This document shows, in pieces, positions 21,080 through 33,220 of a stretch of DNA of 64,000 nucleotides. How positions within the stretch are numbered: the first letter of the stretch is position 1; each line of letters opens with the position of its first letter. Both the position numbers and the translations under genes were made by a program. Under the pieces are notes generated by a model, which was not told where the DNA came from, did no database searches, and saw only the letters and a list, made by a program, of their open reading frames with translations. Origin of the DNA: Conus ventricosus (Eukaryota; Mollusca; Gastropoda; Neogastropoda; Conidae); NCBI GenBank assembly GCA_018398815.1, contig CM031622.1:25078328-25142327 (forward strand), given 5' to 3'.

Positions 21080-21509
21080 GATTTTGCTGGTTTGTACGTG
21101 ACTTTATTTTCCACACAAAAAACAATTCTGATGACATTTCAAAATTACCGGTGAAAAAATCAATCACGTAAATTTTCCGCTTCCACTTGTAAATTTGTGC
21201 AATAAAATTCCCCCCCAACCTTAACTTGTTTTTTTTCGCGTTTTTTTTTGGAATAGTATTTTTTATTGCTAGGTAAAGAAAAAAACTTTTGTTAACAGTT
21301 TTTAAATTCTTTTGTGATATTGCAGAAATAAAGACAACAACAAACAGCATTAAAAATACTGAATACCATATTAACAAATCAAAGCTGATTTTTTTTAAAA
21401 AGTAGAAAAAAAAATTTAATGAGATTTTGTATTGGACTCCCAATATGATTTGTCCAAATCTATGAATTTGTTATTTTAATGAAATCAAAAGTTTTCCAAG
21501 AGCATGAAT
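21080..21509. other. AT-rich, unassigned
   Basis: Between the Tc1 relic and the left inverted repeat. No feature recognised. Confidence 0.45.
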
Positions 21510-21620
21510 GTAAGAACAGAAAAAGGGGATTCTGGGCACTTCCGCCCTCACCCAGTTTCGGGCAAAGAAAACCCAGAATGCCCCTTTCTCTTTTTCCGAA
21601 AAGTAAGACTTCAAAAACTA
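21510..21620 (+). repeat. Left copy of a foldback inverted repeat
   Basis: A hairpin with arms of about 35 bp (..GGGGATTCTGGG.. / ..CCCAGAATGCCCC..) around a loop containing TCACCCAGTTTCGGG, then AAGTAAGACTTCAAA. The reverse complement of the whole unit occurs at 35835-35946, so the two copies bracket 14.4 kb. Confidence 0.75.
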
Positions 21621-24600
21621 AAAAAAAACGATTTCTCAAACAAATACTGGTGGGGTTCCGTTTTCAATAAAATTTACAAAACTTTTAATTTCAGTTTTTT
21701 TTTTAAATCCTATTTTTTTCCCGATCATTTTAATAACTTTTTTTGCCAAAATTTTTCAAAGATCTCTGTCTTTCAGTGAAATAAAATACAGTCTTAACTG
21801 TTCTCTAAATTTTTAAAAAACCCGAGTTATTTTTCTGGCATAAAATCCACAACTTATCCCGATGTCTTCCGCTGAAAGCAAGTTTGACAAAGTGTTTCTC
21901 TTTTTTAACTATGTCTCTTTCCCCGACATCTCATAATAAATGTGTTTGGCCTTAAAAACAGTTAAAAAACTGTTCAAAACACTACTTTTTTATTCTGGAT
22001 TAACAAAATATATGTCATCTTTGCCCATAAAACCCTTTTATTATGTATGTTTTTTCCATTTGTGTTGGACAGAAAACCAAATATGATTAAAATTATAAGA
22101 TAACGTTTGAACGGTCGAGGATAAATATTGTTTTTCCCAAAACCCAGTCGCCCCCAAAAATGAGAATGAGGAGTTTTTGTAAAAAATTTTTAACCTAAAA
22201 TTTTTTTTAAAACGATTTAAAATCAAATTTCTTTTATTTTTTTCATACTCTCTTCCAAAACTTGTTCAGTATAAAAAAAACCCAGGGGCCTAAATGTGTA
22301 AGATTAACCCAATTTACCCCTGTAAGAAATTGTTTCTTTTTAAGTCAACAGTGATTTTTTTGCTTGTTGTTATGATTTTAAATACCCTCCCCAATTGTGA
22401 GAACGACGACAACAGTTAAGACGTTTAACGTCTTTTTTTGCCAGCAAATTTTAAATTTCCCTTTTTATAAGGTCATCATAACGCCCACAACCCCACCCCC
22501 TTCCAATTTTTAAAAGAAGAAATTTCAAATATCTTTGTGAACTGTCCTAATTTTCTGCTTGGAAAGAACGTAATTTTGTAAAAGCTTTTTTTAAACTGTT
22601 TCTTTTCTGTGGGGATTACGTTTTTTCCCTAGGCGTTATTTCAATTTCTTTTCGATTTTTTTCGGGGTATAGACTTCATGAAAAGGGGCCAGAGTTGAAT
22701 GCTTTTCTAAACTTTTTTGGGGGTCAAAAAAAATGAAAATGGGCTTATAATTTCAATTTTTTTCCCCATTAAAAATATGGTTCAAGTCCCATTGGGGTTC
22801 AGGTTTTCGAATTTTTTTTTTTAAATTCATACTGGCCCAAACTTTTTGCTCTAGTTTGCTAGTTGTTCTAGTTTGGGAAAACCCCTTTTGTTGTCGTAAA
22901 CCCTTTTGCGTTTAAAATCACCATCTTTAGTGTACTAAAACCATACAAAGTGCCTTCTCACCATTCTGTTAAAGTCCGCAAGTCTGCAAGGTTTTTAAAA
23001 TTCTAAGGTTATACACCTCCAGGAGCAATGTAACTCCTGGTCTTCTGGCCCACGCGACTTTATTTTTTAGTAGCGATTATTTTTTTTCCCAAAAACAATG
23101 TGCAGGTTATCACATTTCACAACTTCCCCCCGTTTGTCTTGTTTTTAAAATTAAATGACCCGACCCCCCCACAAAAAAAACTTTTAAACTGTAAATTAGG
23201 GAATTTGTTAATTTCATAATCGAAATATGCGTTTCCCCTGAGGAAGAGCTCTTAAAACATTTGGGGCCTTTCCCGCATATAATTTTCACTGTCTAACCAT
23301 AAAAATTAACATAGAGAATGTTGTAATGCAAAATTGAGCTTTTTTCTCCCTCATAAGTAGTTTTGTTGGGGAACTCAAAATCTAGTTGTCAGCTTCAACC
23401 CTAACATTTTCAGCTCTCATAAAAAAGGGTAATGTGCTATTTTTTCTTCGGGTTTGAATGTACATTTTTTTTTGATTCGCTTTGTTAATTTTGAGAGTAA
23501 TGTCAAATTTACTCATTGCTTCTTTTAGTGAGCAAAACCCTAAAAACCCTCAGCTTTTGTTAATGGCTAACTTTTTTCCCCCTTTTTTGTCAATTTTAGA
23601 ACCGTATTTTTTTCCCCGGGATCACTTATATTAAACCATAGACTTGAAAATATTTCATGGGTGCGACCTTTTGGGTTTCCGCAATTTTTTTCAACGCATG
23701 TTCTAAAAACGAAGGACGGTCTTGAGTTGTTATTTTTACAAACTTTTTTTTTTAACGAAATAAAAATGAGTGCATTCAAATATACTGGTGAAAAAATTTC
23801 TTTTGGGCCCGACTAAATCTTAAAAAAAAAGAACGAACCTTGACATTGCGGACCCAGACTCCCTCTTTTCAAAAAAAAGGTAGTACTCCTTTAAAAGAGC
23901 TATTTTTAAACCCCCCTTTTGAAAACGCCCACATCAAAAAGGTGGTTTAGTCATCCATGCAGTTTTATCAAAAACCAGTTAAACTTGCTGTTTTTTTGCA
24001 AAATAAAAATGGGTGTAGGGCGTTGCCGATATTAAATACCGACCCCTTTGGTGAGGGTAGTGACGATTTCTTTTTTTATTACACCTTCAACGTTTTTGAT
24101 GAACTAAAAGCGCCTTTACCAAATGAAAACCTTTAAAACCCCCTTTAGCAAAAGAATAACAGGGAAGGCTTTTGAAAGGATTTGTAACAAAATTTCATAT
24201 TAACTCAAGACGATTTAGACAAAAGTTGGACATAATCATGGCCCAGGCGCCCTTTTATTTTCGGGGCACCACAGAAAGTAAACTTGACTGGCTCCCCTTT
24301 AAAAACTTTCTTTTCGGGGCAAAACTGTTCACCGGGGGTCCCTACAGAAAGGAAAAAAACCAGCATGGACAAATTTTTTCTTAAATTCAAGGGCCTAAAG
24401 AGGGGGGAATAAAAACGAAAAACACTCAATCGCTTAGTTGGTGTTCTAGCTCGAAAGCCAGGCAAGATCAAGCTAACGTCTTCTAGGGCTTTGACGCGCA
24501 AAAACAATACTTTGCAATTTAGGGGATGCATTATTCACGTTGTTTCCTTAAAAGTATTAAAAGGTCCCAAACTGTTTTACAATACCAAGATCGAAAGTAG

Positions 24601-27600
24601 ACTTTCTGTTGGCATGGTTTATACATGCTGCCTTTGACCTCAGACCCGATAGGTCAATAATAAACTATAATAATGAAATTTTTTTATAGCAGGCAATAAA
24701 CAAAAGGTTGGGAAAAAACGACATAAATTCGGGGCCCAGTAATATTAAAACAAAAAAAGAACACCAAGTTTTAAGTCATCAATCCCCAAAGTCCAAACCC
24801 CAAAAGTCATTGAAGACTCAGCAAACTCGGGGACTCTTTTCGCGATGACCATGAAATAAAAGCCCGGCTTGTTCTTGGTTTAAACTGGCATAGGATTACG
24901 GTCTTTATCTTACTAAATAGTAACCCAACTATTCAGAACTAATGTCCTAAGTGCTCGGCCATAAAACCAACTACTTTGCTTGAGTAGAAAAAAGCCAGCT
25001 AACTTACTCCCAATTTTACCTGGAAAAGATCTAAGTTTTTACCCAATTTTTTAATAAACTGCAAGATGTTCAGCTGTTTTTTTCCCAGTTTTGGGAGATG
25101 GCGAGGGGCACTGAACTTTGCCCTCCACCGCCGCCTGTAAAGCCATCACCAGTGTACTTATTGCAAATCCTTGGGGCTGTTTAAGCTTGCAATGGAGCCT
25201 TGTCTCTAAACGCGTTGGGTTTCGTTTGCAGCGTTGGCTCATAAAAAATTTTTCGGTTAGTTTCTCTTATTCTATTCATTGGGTTTGAAATTTGGCCCCC
25301 GGTTAGTAGTCGTCATTCTAGTCTTGCGACTTTCTTTTAAGATCTTTTAGTTTTTGGGTTTATTCTTTTTTTAAATATCATCCCCTAATTTGGCGTCATC
25401 GCCTCAACGGTTTTTCTTTTTCTTTTTTAAATGCCCACTAGTTCCCCTTTTTTTCTAAAATTTTTTGTTAATTCCCTTGACCCTTTTTTAAAGCATGATC
25501 AAGGGCCGCTATTTCTGCATGGGTAGCGGTGTCGTGTATTTTTTTTAACGCTGTTTTTTGAAAAGGGTTTCTGTTTTCTATTGTATTTATTAATTCCCCT
25601 TGCGATTGTTTTAAAATTTTTTTAAGTCCAGTTTTTTTTTGGTTATCTGTTGGGGGTTTTGCAGTGGTTTTTAAATTTAGCAAATGCCTCCCCCCCCTTT
25701 AAATTTTTGGGTAAAAAGGCCAAGGGGATTTTGATCTTTTTCACTGGGCTATTTTAAATTTCCCCCCCCTTTTTTTTTTTTATTGGGAACTTTAAAAGTT
25801 TTTTTGGGGTCCCCCAAAAAAAAAGGGTTTTTTTCTTTAAAACATTGGGTCTTAAAAACTTTTTTGGCCAAAATTTTTTAAATTTCTGCTATTTTGTTAA
25901 TTTTACCATTGTTGGGAATTAAATGGGGGGGTTTTGCTAATTCATCATGCAATGAGAGCCCCGAGCGAGCCGCTCCAAAAGGGGAAACACCATGTGTCTC
26001 CACGATCAAAAACATCTTTAACTTCATCTTCAATGCCCGCCAGTTTCTTTAATAATTAATTTTTTTAATTTTTTTTTTAAAAAAAAAATTTTCATGCATA
26101 TGGCTCGATTCTTTACCCCCCTGAAGACTGAAGAAACCCCTTTTCGTGAAGGGGTAAACGGAAATTACTGTTCCAAATAAAAACCATTTTAATTTCGTCA
26201 AATTTTCGGCAAACCCGGGTGAGGGAAAGGGGGGCCGCCGGAAAATTTTTTTCAAAAAAACCCATCAGAAACAACCCCAAAAAGGGGCATTGTAGAATTT
26301 TTGGGGGAAAAGGAAAATTTTTTTAAAAAAAGGGGGAAGAATATTTTTTTACCAAACGAATATTTTTAACAAATTTTAAAGGGGTAACGGTTAATGAAAA
26401 TGTTTTGGTTTTAAAAAATTGAAAAGAGATGTAAAACAAAAAAAAAGACCCCCTTTTTTTAAAGAAAAAAAGCTCACTTAAATTTTGGTTGGAAACGCTT
26501 TTCCTTTTAAGGGGTTTTAAAGCCATGACCTACTTTTAAAAAATTTAAAAAAATTGCATAAACAACTTTTTAAGAATCAAACCGTTTTAGTACAACCCAA
26601 ACAAAATACGCATTTCGAAATTTCCCTTTTTTGAGTTTTTACAACCCAAAATTTACAAAGGGGGAGCAACTAATAAAAATTTTTTTTTCGAAAAGGGGTG
26701 TTAATAAATATCCCGGGGGGGAGACCCAAAAGGAATTTTAGTTTTTCTCCCAAAATCCAAAGGGAATTTTTGGGAAAATAAAATTAAAAGGGGTAAATTT
26801 TTTTTTCAAAAAAAACAAAACAAACGAAAAAACCAAAAAAAAAATTTTTCCACCAACCATAAAGAAAAAAAAAATTTTTAGGGGAAACAAAACAAAACCT
26901 TTGCCAAATTTAATTTTGGGCGTGATTTTAACAACAAAATTGGTTTAGATTTTCCAATCACAGAGGTAAAATTATAACAAAAACGTAGGATTAATAAAAT
27001 TCAAAAAAAGAAAAAAGGATTAAAAAGAAAATAAGTTTTTAATAAAAATATGAAAAGAAAATAACGTTAAAGAATTTTTTTAAAAAATTTTTTTTATAAA
27101 AACAGTTTTAGGTTTATCAAATTTTTAAAAAAAAGAGGGGTCAGGTTTCCTTTTTTAAAAAACCCCCAAGAAAAACCAATTCTAAAATTTAAAAACACAA
27201 GTAAAAACCTTCAAAATTTTCAAAACCAAACGAAGGGACTGCGCCTTTAATCGACCAAAAAAATGGGGTGCCTTAAGCCTTATACGGAAAGATTTTGGTC
27301 TTTAGCAACGGGTGGCCACCCGGCTTTACCCGGAGTTTTTCTTTAGTTGTCTTTTTTTTGCTGTGGGGCTGCTAGAAAAAAAAAAAAATAAAATAAAAAA
27401 ACCCAGGGGGAACTAATAACATAAACTAGCTCGTTAAAAACAAAAAAAAAACCTTTGTAAAAACACGGAGAAAATTTAATCGTTTACAGGCCCATTTTGA
27501 TGACTACAAAAGACAAAAGTTTTATCTTCAAAGAAAAGGGGGCTTTTTTTCCCCCAACCGACCCCCCCATAAAAAAGGAATGCTTAAAAAAAAAAACGGA

Positions 27601-29699
27601 CATTAAACTCTGTTCTAAAAAAACTCACATTAACAAACCAAAGGGGTTTATACTTTAGTTTATGAGTCCAAGGCAAAAAGACCTTGATATTGTTCTGATT
27701 AAGTATTTTTTTTTTTAAATTTTAAAAAAATATTTGGCTTAGAAAAAGAAAACAGCATGGCCCAAGATATATGAAGGGCAAAACGAATTTTTTTGAAGGA
27801 ATGTCGAGAGAGAGGTTTATCAAAGGGGATGAATGTATTGATTTAAAGTATTGACCAACAAACCCTACAGGAAATGTTGTTCGCTTTTCTCAATTCCCGG
27901 AAAAATAACAAAAACCCCCATTTAAAAAAGTTAGCTGTTTTAAACACTATGAACAATAAGAAGAAAATCTAGAATCTGGGGCTCGACTAAAAAAACTTTC
28001 TTTCCCCCTTTAAGACCCCTTCCGTTGGGCGCGCTGTTTTTTAAAAGAGCTGGCTGAAAGAAGCTAAATAGGGCGGTGGGGAGGGGGAAGTTAGAGGGTT
28101 TAAAAAAAACGGGAAGTTTTAAGAGGCAAATTTTTAAACCCACCTCGGGATTGGGTTTAAAAAAAGGGGTTTTAAACAAAAAATTTTGAAAAAAAGCAGG
28201 GTGGCCCCAACTCACATTCGCAAAACAAAAAGGATAACTTTCGAAAAGCCAAAGATCTTTAAAACCAAAAAACCTTTCCCGTTATGTAAAAAATGTTTTA
28301 GAAACAAAAAAACCCCAATAATGTTAAATCACATGGGAAGAAAAAATTTGTAATTTAAGTTTCCAAAAAGGGCCCAAAAAACCAAAAAAATATTTTTTTC
28401 TATAGTTTTCACCAAAATACCCCAAACCTGAACTAAAGAATTATTTCACCAACATAAAAACAAAATTTGAGAAAAATGTTTAAAAAATTCCCCGGGAAAT
28501 CGTAAATTTTTTAAAACTTTTAAAAATTTTTTTAATGTAAAAACAGCAATTCGCCCCCCCAAATCTTAAAATTTTTTTAAGGGGGAAAAAATCAAAAAGT
28601 CCTAAGAGTTTTCCGATTGGTCGCTTATTTTCCTTTAAGGGGGACAACAAAATTTTGGAAAAAAAAAGGCTTAAAATAACATCAGAGTTCAATTTTCCCC
28701 TTATTATTTGGGGGAAAAATTTTCGAAAAATTATTGAGCCCCCAAAAGCCCAAAAAAATTTTTGCGTTTGGGGAAGCAAGGGTAAACCCCATAACGAATT
28801 TTTTTAAATTGTGGCCAGAAAAACAACAGATGCCCCACCCCTAAAGTTGGGGGGCTTGAAACCCCAAATTAAAACCCCACGAAGAGCCCGATCACTTATG
28901 AAAGTTAGAGGGGCCAAAGAAAAGCAAATTCCTAAAAGAAAAAGTAAGTGCCCAATTTTTTTTAAAACTTGGATTTTCGACTCTATCTTAATTGGCCCTA
29001 AGATGCTTTTTTGGGTTTAGTTTCCCAATACGAAAATAATTCAATTAAAAATTTTCTTTTACGACTTTTGAAAACAGATCCATTTAAAGGGTTTGTCCCT
29101 TTGGCCCCTAACGAAGAAATTTTTCCAACCTTGTAAAAATGACCCTTTGAGAATTTTATTGGGAAAAAGGGTTTTGGGGGAAATCAATTTCCCCTAAAGG
29201 CGGTTTTTCATCTTGAAAAACAAGGGGCTGATTTTCCCCCAAAGCCGGACGGGGGAAATTTAAATTTTCGGGGAATATTTTGCTCCAAAATTTTGGAGAG
29301 ATGTTTTTGGCGACCTTAAAATTAGAAAAACGATTTTAAAAATTTAAATTTTATTTTGCCCCATATTGGGGGCCAAATTTTTGGAGACAGATTGAGAAAT
29401 TGGGCCACCAAGATTAATGAAAACGGTTGGTGGAGGGAAAAATGGCTCGACTTTTGTAAAGAAAAAAAATATTAGCTTAGGTAAAAAGGGAACTTCAGTT
29501 TTAAAAAAAATCTGTATTTGGGCTAGCGCAATACTTCATTTGCAACAAAAGTAAAAGGTCAAAAACCCAAAAAAAATTGTGGGTGACTTTAAGCAAAAAA
29601 CGTTTTCATCAAATTATTAAAATTTGGGGAATAGGCCTCATAATAAATCCTTTTTTAAAAAGAAAGATATAAAAACCCCTAAAGGCCCAAAACTTGACA
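21621..29699. other. AT-rich, homopolymer-laden interior of the inverted-repeat-bounded element; genes not resolvable
   Basis: About 8 kb with dense A, T, C and G runs and no frame longer than about 110 codons. By position it should hold the rest of the polymerase-integrase element (upstream polymerase, and possibly packaging ATPase, protease and capsid genes), but I cannot identify any of these. Translated scraps such as 24205-24531 (-) and 25468-25683 (-) have no motif I trust. Confidence 0.5.
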
Positions 29700-30617
29700 A
29701 AAAAAAATGTTTCAAAGACTTTTCAATTTTTTTTAAACAGGTTTTAATGAGACCCGAAATTTCTTTACAAGAACACATAACTACTCAAAAAATGATTCCC
29801 GAAAAATCCCCAGTGTTAGAAAAAAAAAAAAAGACTTTTTCAAGTTGATGAACAACAGCTGTTTCGGAAAGACTATGGAGAACCCGCACAAGCGCAAAGA
29901 TTTTCAGATTGGTCACCAAAGAGAACGAAGCAATTAAGCTGACTTCAAAACCTAATTATCAGGACTTCAGAAAATTTCATGATCAGCTTTTTGGTATAAT
30001 GTGAAAAAAAGAAGTCAAATTAGACAAACCTGTATTTTTTGGGTTTACTGTTTTAGAATTATCAAAGCTTTTGATGTTAGAGTTTCTTTATGACTACTTT
30101 AAGCCCTCGTTTCCTGAGTCCAGAGTACTTTACACAGATACAGATAGTTTTGTTATAGATTTTCCCTACTGAAGACATCTATAAAGACATGGAAACCGAA
30201 GTATTAAAGGGCATGCGGGGTGGTACGACACATTGATTCCCCTAAAGATTCGCCTTTACATTCAATTACTAACAAGAAGGTTTTGGGAAAGATGAAGGAT
30301 GAATTATCTGGAAAGGTGACAAGGAGTTGTGGGGTTAGGTCAAAAATGTACAGTTTTTCGAGCCAGGAGAAAATCATTAAGAAAGCAAAGGGAATATTCG
30401 CAGCGTTGTGCAGTCAAAACATATCACATGACAACTACAAAGAAGCATTGTTTGGCAATAAGACTTTTCTTTCATGACAACGTAAAACTGCGATCTATCT
30501 ACATGAGATCAACACAACAGTTGTAACAAAGAAGTCATTAGATTGAACAAACAAAAACGGGTGTTTGTTAATCCAGAGTTTTCATATGCAATCGGGCACT
30601 GGAGAACCGTAAATTAA
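29700..30617 (+). pseudogene. Family-B DNA polymerase, protein-primed type, C-terminal palm and thumb (Polinton/adintovirus-like)
   Basis: Polymerase motif B is visible as NNSCFGKTMEN (about 29851-29883). Then comes a K-P-V-F-F-G-F.VLELSKLLM helix (about 30030-30080) and motif C YTDTDS, whose two metal-binding aspartates are at 30137-30139 and 30143-30145. Further on are a KVLGKMKDEL segment (about 30280) and a G-H-W C-terminus, stopping at TAA 30615-30617. This order is that of polymerases in Polintons/Mavericks and adintoviruses. Frames shift at least five times. Motif A and the exonuclease domain are not recognised in the damaged sequence upstream. The gene converges on the integrase at 30640. 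This is an endogenous copy, not intact as given. Confidence 0.82.
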
Positions 30618-30639
30618 TTAAAGCGGAACTGTGTCGGGT

Positions 30640-31440
30640 GGGATTATCTGCAGTTCTTCTTTTCACAAAAGTTTCTTTGAGGAGCTGGTTGTTTTGTTGT
30701 GTCAGTTTCTCTTTAAATAATACACGGGCGGATTCATTTTTACAATTCTTTTTATTTCGTACGGGTTCAACACTCCAAATTGGATCAGTTGCCCTGAATG
30801 AGTGTCCCCTTCTGCTTCCCCGGAAAATAAAGGTACCTTACTTTCAATCCAAATGGTAATAGTTTGTGGATGAAGACTCTCCTTCAGCAACATTTATTGT
30901 TTTTTTTTTGATTGCTTGTACTGGCTTTAGCCCTTTAAATTCTTCATTATTCATTGCGCGCAAAAACTGAGGGCAATCTTCTAACCCATTCTGTGTTGCA
31001 AAGAATTGTCAATAAGCTCTCTGTGATACTGGTAGGAAAAAAAGTCTTTCGGCTAACTGTTTGTTAAGTTTTCAACTAAAGCCTGTGATCTGTGAACCCC
31101 TGGAATGCCTCTTTTAATGGTAACTTTTATTTTTTAACAATAATTGATTCACTTGGCCTTTAAATTCTTTCCCATCATCGACTTGAATCATGCGGGGGTT
31201 TAAGTTAAAGGGCCTCGTTGGTATATCAGTTGTATGGCAACAGCAACAGCAGAAGCACTCTTTTGTGTTAATGGTTCCGATCTTTTTTATCTTGAAGCTA
31301 TTAAATGACTGTGAGTGCGTACTTAAATCTTTTTCGTTAATCCTATCAGAGGGTAAATATAGAAGACCCATTTGATGGGTGTCGTTTGGTGTTGTGTCAC
31401 AAAGTGTGGTCTCTTTTATTCGTCTAGGGGCAGGTAATTA
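30640..31440 (-). pseudogene. Retroviral-type (DDE) integrase of a Polinton/adintovirus-like element, broken
   Basis: On the minus strand, IQVDDGKEF (codons for the DD at 31179-31174) matches the second catalytic Asp region of Polinton integrases. It is followed in other frames by a basic GIPGVHRSQA-like stretch, the equivalent of a V-E-N/R-F segment, LAERLF, and near the end RATDPIWS and VYYLKRN, the usual chromodomain-proximal tail. There are at least four frame breaks. A (GCT/GCA)n-like run near 31240 gives an odd poly-Cys in one frame. The N-terminal zinc-binding part is not seen. Family knowledge: such integrases insert these elements with 6-bp target duplications. Confidence 0.78.
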
Positions 31441-31581
31441 AATTTGCCAAATCGCTTGTTTAGATAACATTTTTTTGCTGTTTGTTCACTAACAACCCGC
31501 TGCTTGGTTTAAAGCTTTTAATTGCCTTTGATTCCCTTTCCCAATATCTTTGGGCGAATAATGATTTTGTTCATTTTTTAT

Positions 31582-31989
31582 TCAGCCAATATTATGTGCA
31601 ACAAAATACTCGACGGTCATACCAACGACAATAAACGCGATTTCTTGCATCTTTTGTTTTTCTGATGGTTGATAAAAGTCACTGAATTTTGGTGGGGGCA
31701 ATGTCTTGATTGGTTTGCCTGTTACTAGATAATATTGTTTTATTGCTTGATCAAACATCTTTAAATATGTAAGCTGCATGCCCCTGTCTTTTCAGTGTGT
31801 CATTAATAAAATCTAACTGCTCAAGTCGCTGCCTTTCATAGGCGTCTTGTGCAGTGCTGTTCCTCCATAGTTTTGGTTATGTCTTTTTCTCTCGCCGTCA
31901 TTCCCCAGTTTACTAAATGCAAAATTACTGCCGCTAAAAGCAAGCGCATTCACCACGGCCCCGCCTATCATTATTGCGAGTGAAGCCAT
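31582..31989 (-). pseudogene. Small membrane-type protein gene of the element, frameshifted
   Basis: Starts at ATG 31989 with a hydrophobic N-terminus (MASLAIMIGGAVVNALAF), then a charged segment, and after one or two frame changes a C-terminal part containing FDQAIKQYYLVTG, KFSDFYQPSEKQK and a hydrophobic IAFIVVGMTVEYFVAH end. I recall similar short proteins in Polinton/adintovirus-like elements, but their function is unknown to me. It lies divergently from the plus-strand ORFs at 32.3-33.2 kb and upstream of the integrase on the same strand. Confidence 0.6.
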
Positions 31990-32283
31990 TTTTTATAAAT
32001 GTATTTTTTTTTCTTACATTTTATATTGTCTGGAATTATTCCTTGCTTAACTAGAAAATCTTTCGTAGCAAACGAAGCTGCAATGATAGCTATAAGCTTT
32101 GCTGAATCCTCAAATTTCTAGTTTGCCAAGATCTGCTGGCTTTATTTTTAACAGGTTTTTTTACCAAGCATTGAGTATCCAAACACTTAGACCTCCAAAA
32201 AACAGCAGAATGGTATACAAGGTTAGAAACAGTTTTTTGGGGTGCTATTTTTATAAAATAAAATAATTATAATTATTAAAAAC
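31990..32283. other. Divergent intergenic region of the element
   Basis: About 290 bp, AT-rich, between the minus-strand gene starting at 31989 and the plus-strand ORF at 32284. It is a natural place for promoters in both directions, though no specific box is claimed. Confidence 0.35.
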
Positions 32284-32493
32284 ATGAACAGTGTTGATCT
32301 ACTACAGCTACAAGGCAGCCTAAACCTTCCTGAACTTATGAATGACCAAGTTGATGATCAAGCTATTATGCCCAAAAAGGAAAGGGCTGTATTCTTTGGC
32401 AGCATGTGGGAAAACAAAAACCAGTTCCTCGGACTAAATTCAGCATTGAACAGATTCAACAGATGTGCCGCAAGACATTTTAAAGTATCATAA
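32284..32493 (+). CDS. Hypothetical protein of the element (69 codons, probably a 5' fragment)
   Basis: Begins MNSVDLLQLQGSLNLPEL and is rich in Asp, Asn and Gln, with no hydrophobic segment. ATG lies after a long AT-rich leader. The following sequence stays coding-like (for example FGAKGFLVCTLN-type residues near 32540), so the stop may be a frame break. No family recognised. Its place and strand suggest a structural or accessory gene of the Polinton-like element. Confidence 0.4.
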   Translation: MNSVDLLQLQGSLNLPELMNDQVDDQAIMPKKERAVFFGSMWENKNQFLGLNSALNRFNRCAARHFKVS

Positions 32494-32680
32494 CAGGTAT
32501 GAAGCGCAGCTAGGGTCTAGAATGGTGAAAAGTGTGGGGCAAAGGGGTTCTTAGTTTGTACACTAAACTAGTCAGTAGATTTGCCCCCATTGATTCTGAA
32601 CAGATCTTACGTAGGGTTTAACGCAAGATCCAGTTTTAACAAAGTCATTAGAGTCTCTAGGATGTGATTTATACTATGAT

Positions 32681-32893
32681 TTGGAAATTGTTATCGCCAT
32701 TAACATGGGATTAATAACTTTTAATCTTATAGATTTTATTTCCCTTCAAAAAGAACGATTGGAAAATCAGCAGAACCAGAAAACACTGAAACAGGTGGAG
32801 AAAGTAACCAAGCCAGAAAATCATCAGAAAACACTGAAACAGGTGGAGACCATTAAAAATTTCCCGGGCGTGTTGAAGCAGGAAAAAAATTAG
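32681..32893 (+). CDS. Hypothetical protein fragment with duplicated QKTLKQVE motif
   Basis: A short hydrophobic start (IVIAINMGLITFNLIDFISL) precedes a charged region in which QKTLKQVE occurs twice, 21 codons apart (the underlying DNA ..CAGAAAACACTGAAACAGGT.. is duplicated). Probably continuous with ORFs before and after in a broken gene. Not recognised. Confidence 0.35.
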   Translation: MEIVIAINMGLITFNLIDFISLQKERLENQQNQKTLKQVEKVTKPENHQKTLKQVETIKNFPGVLKQEKN

Positions 32894-32923
32894 CAGAGTG
32901 GAACAGACCAAAAAAAAAATTTA

Positions 32924-33220
32924 ATGTTACAGCATTATGAAAACATAACACCCCCAGCGCCAGAACAAGTTGATTCAATGCCAGCTATAAAAACTCCATG
33001 TGATACAAGGGCCCCAAAGTCTTCATGGAATATTGAACTTAAAACTGTTGCCATTTTGGCGCCATTTGCTGCTGTTGGGGGCAGTTATTATGGCTATAAA
33101 ATATATACACAATGGCAACAGAAACGAAAGAAATTAAACAACCCGAACCGTTTTAAAAACAGAAAAAGACAATGCACGCCAAAACCGCCAATAACAAAAC
33201 ATCATTTGATCCATTTATAA
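32924..33220 (+). CDS. Hypothetical single-pass membrane protein (98 aa)
   Basis: A proline-rich N-terminal third is followed by one clear hydrophobic stretch (VAILAPFAAVGGSYYGYKIY, about residues 47-66) and a strongly basic tail (KRKKLNNPNRFKNRKRQ). That is the layout of small virion or membrane proteins, but I cannot name it. It is the last open frame before a 700-bp non-coding stretch. Confidence 0.45.
   Translation: MLQHYENITPPAPEQVDSMPAIKTPCDTRAPKSSWNIELKTVAILAPFAAVGGSYYGYKIYTQWQQKRKKLNNPNRFKNRKRQCTPKPPITKHHLIHL

Noticed and set aside
21621..29699. Capsid, ATPase or protease genes of the Polinton-like element
   Set aside because: I looked for conserved motifs in the short frames (for example 24172-24531, 25468-25683, 28811-29020) and found none that I would defend in such damaged sequence.
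32284..33220. Bacterial-type operon or contamination
   Set aside because: Short ORFs on one strand look operon-like, but the flanking integrase/polymerase types, AT-rich spacers and animal repeats on both sides argue for an integrated animal element.
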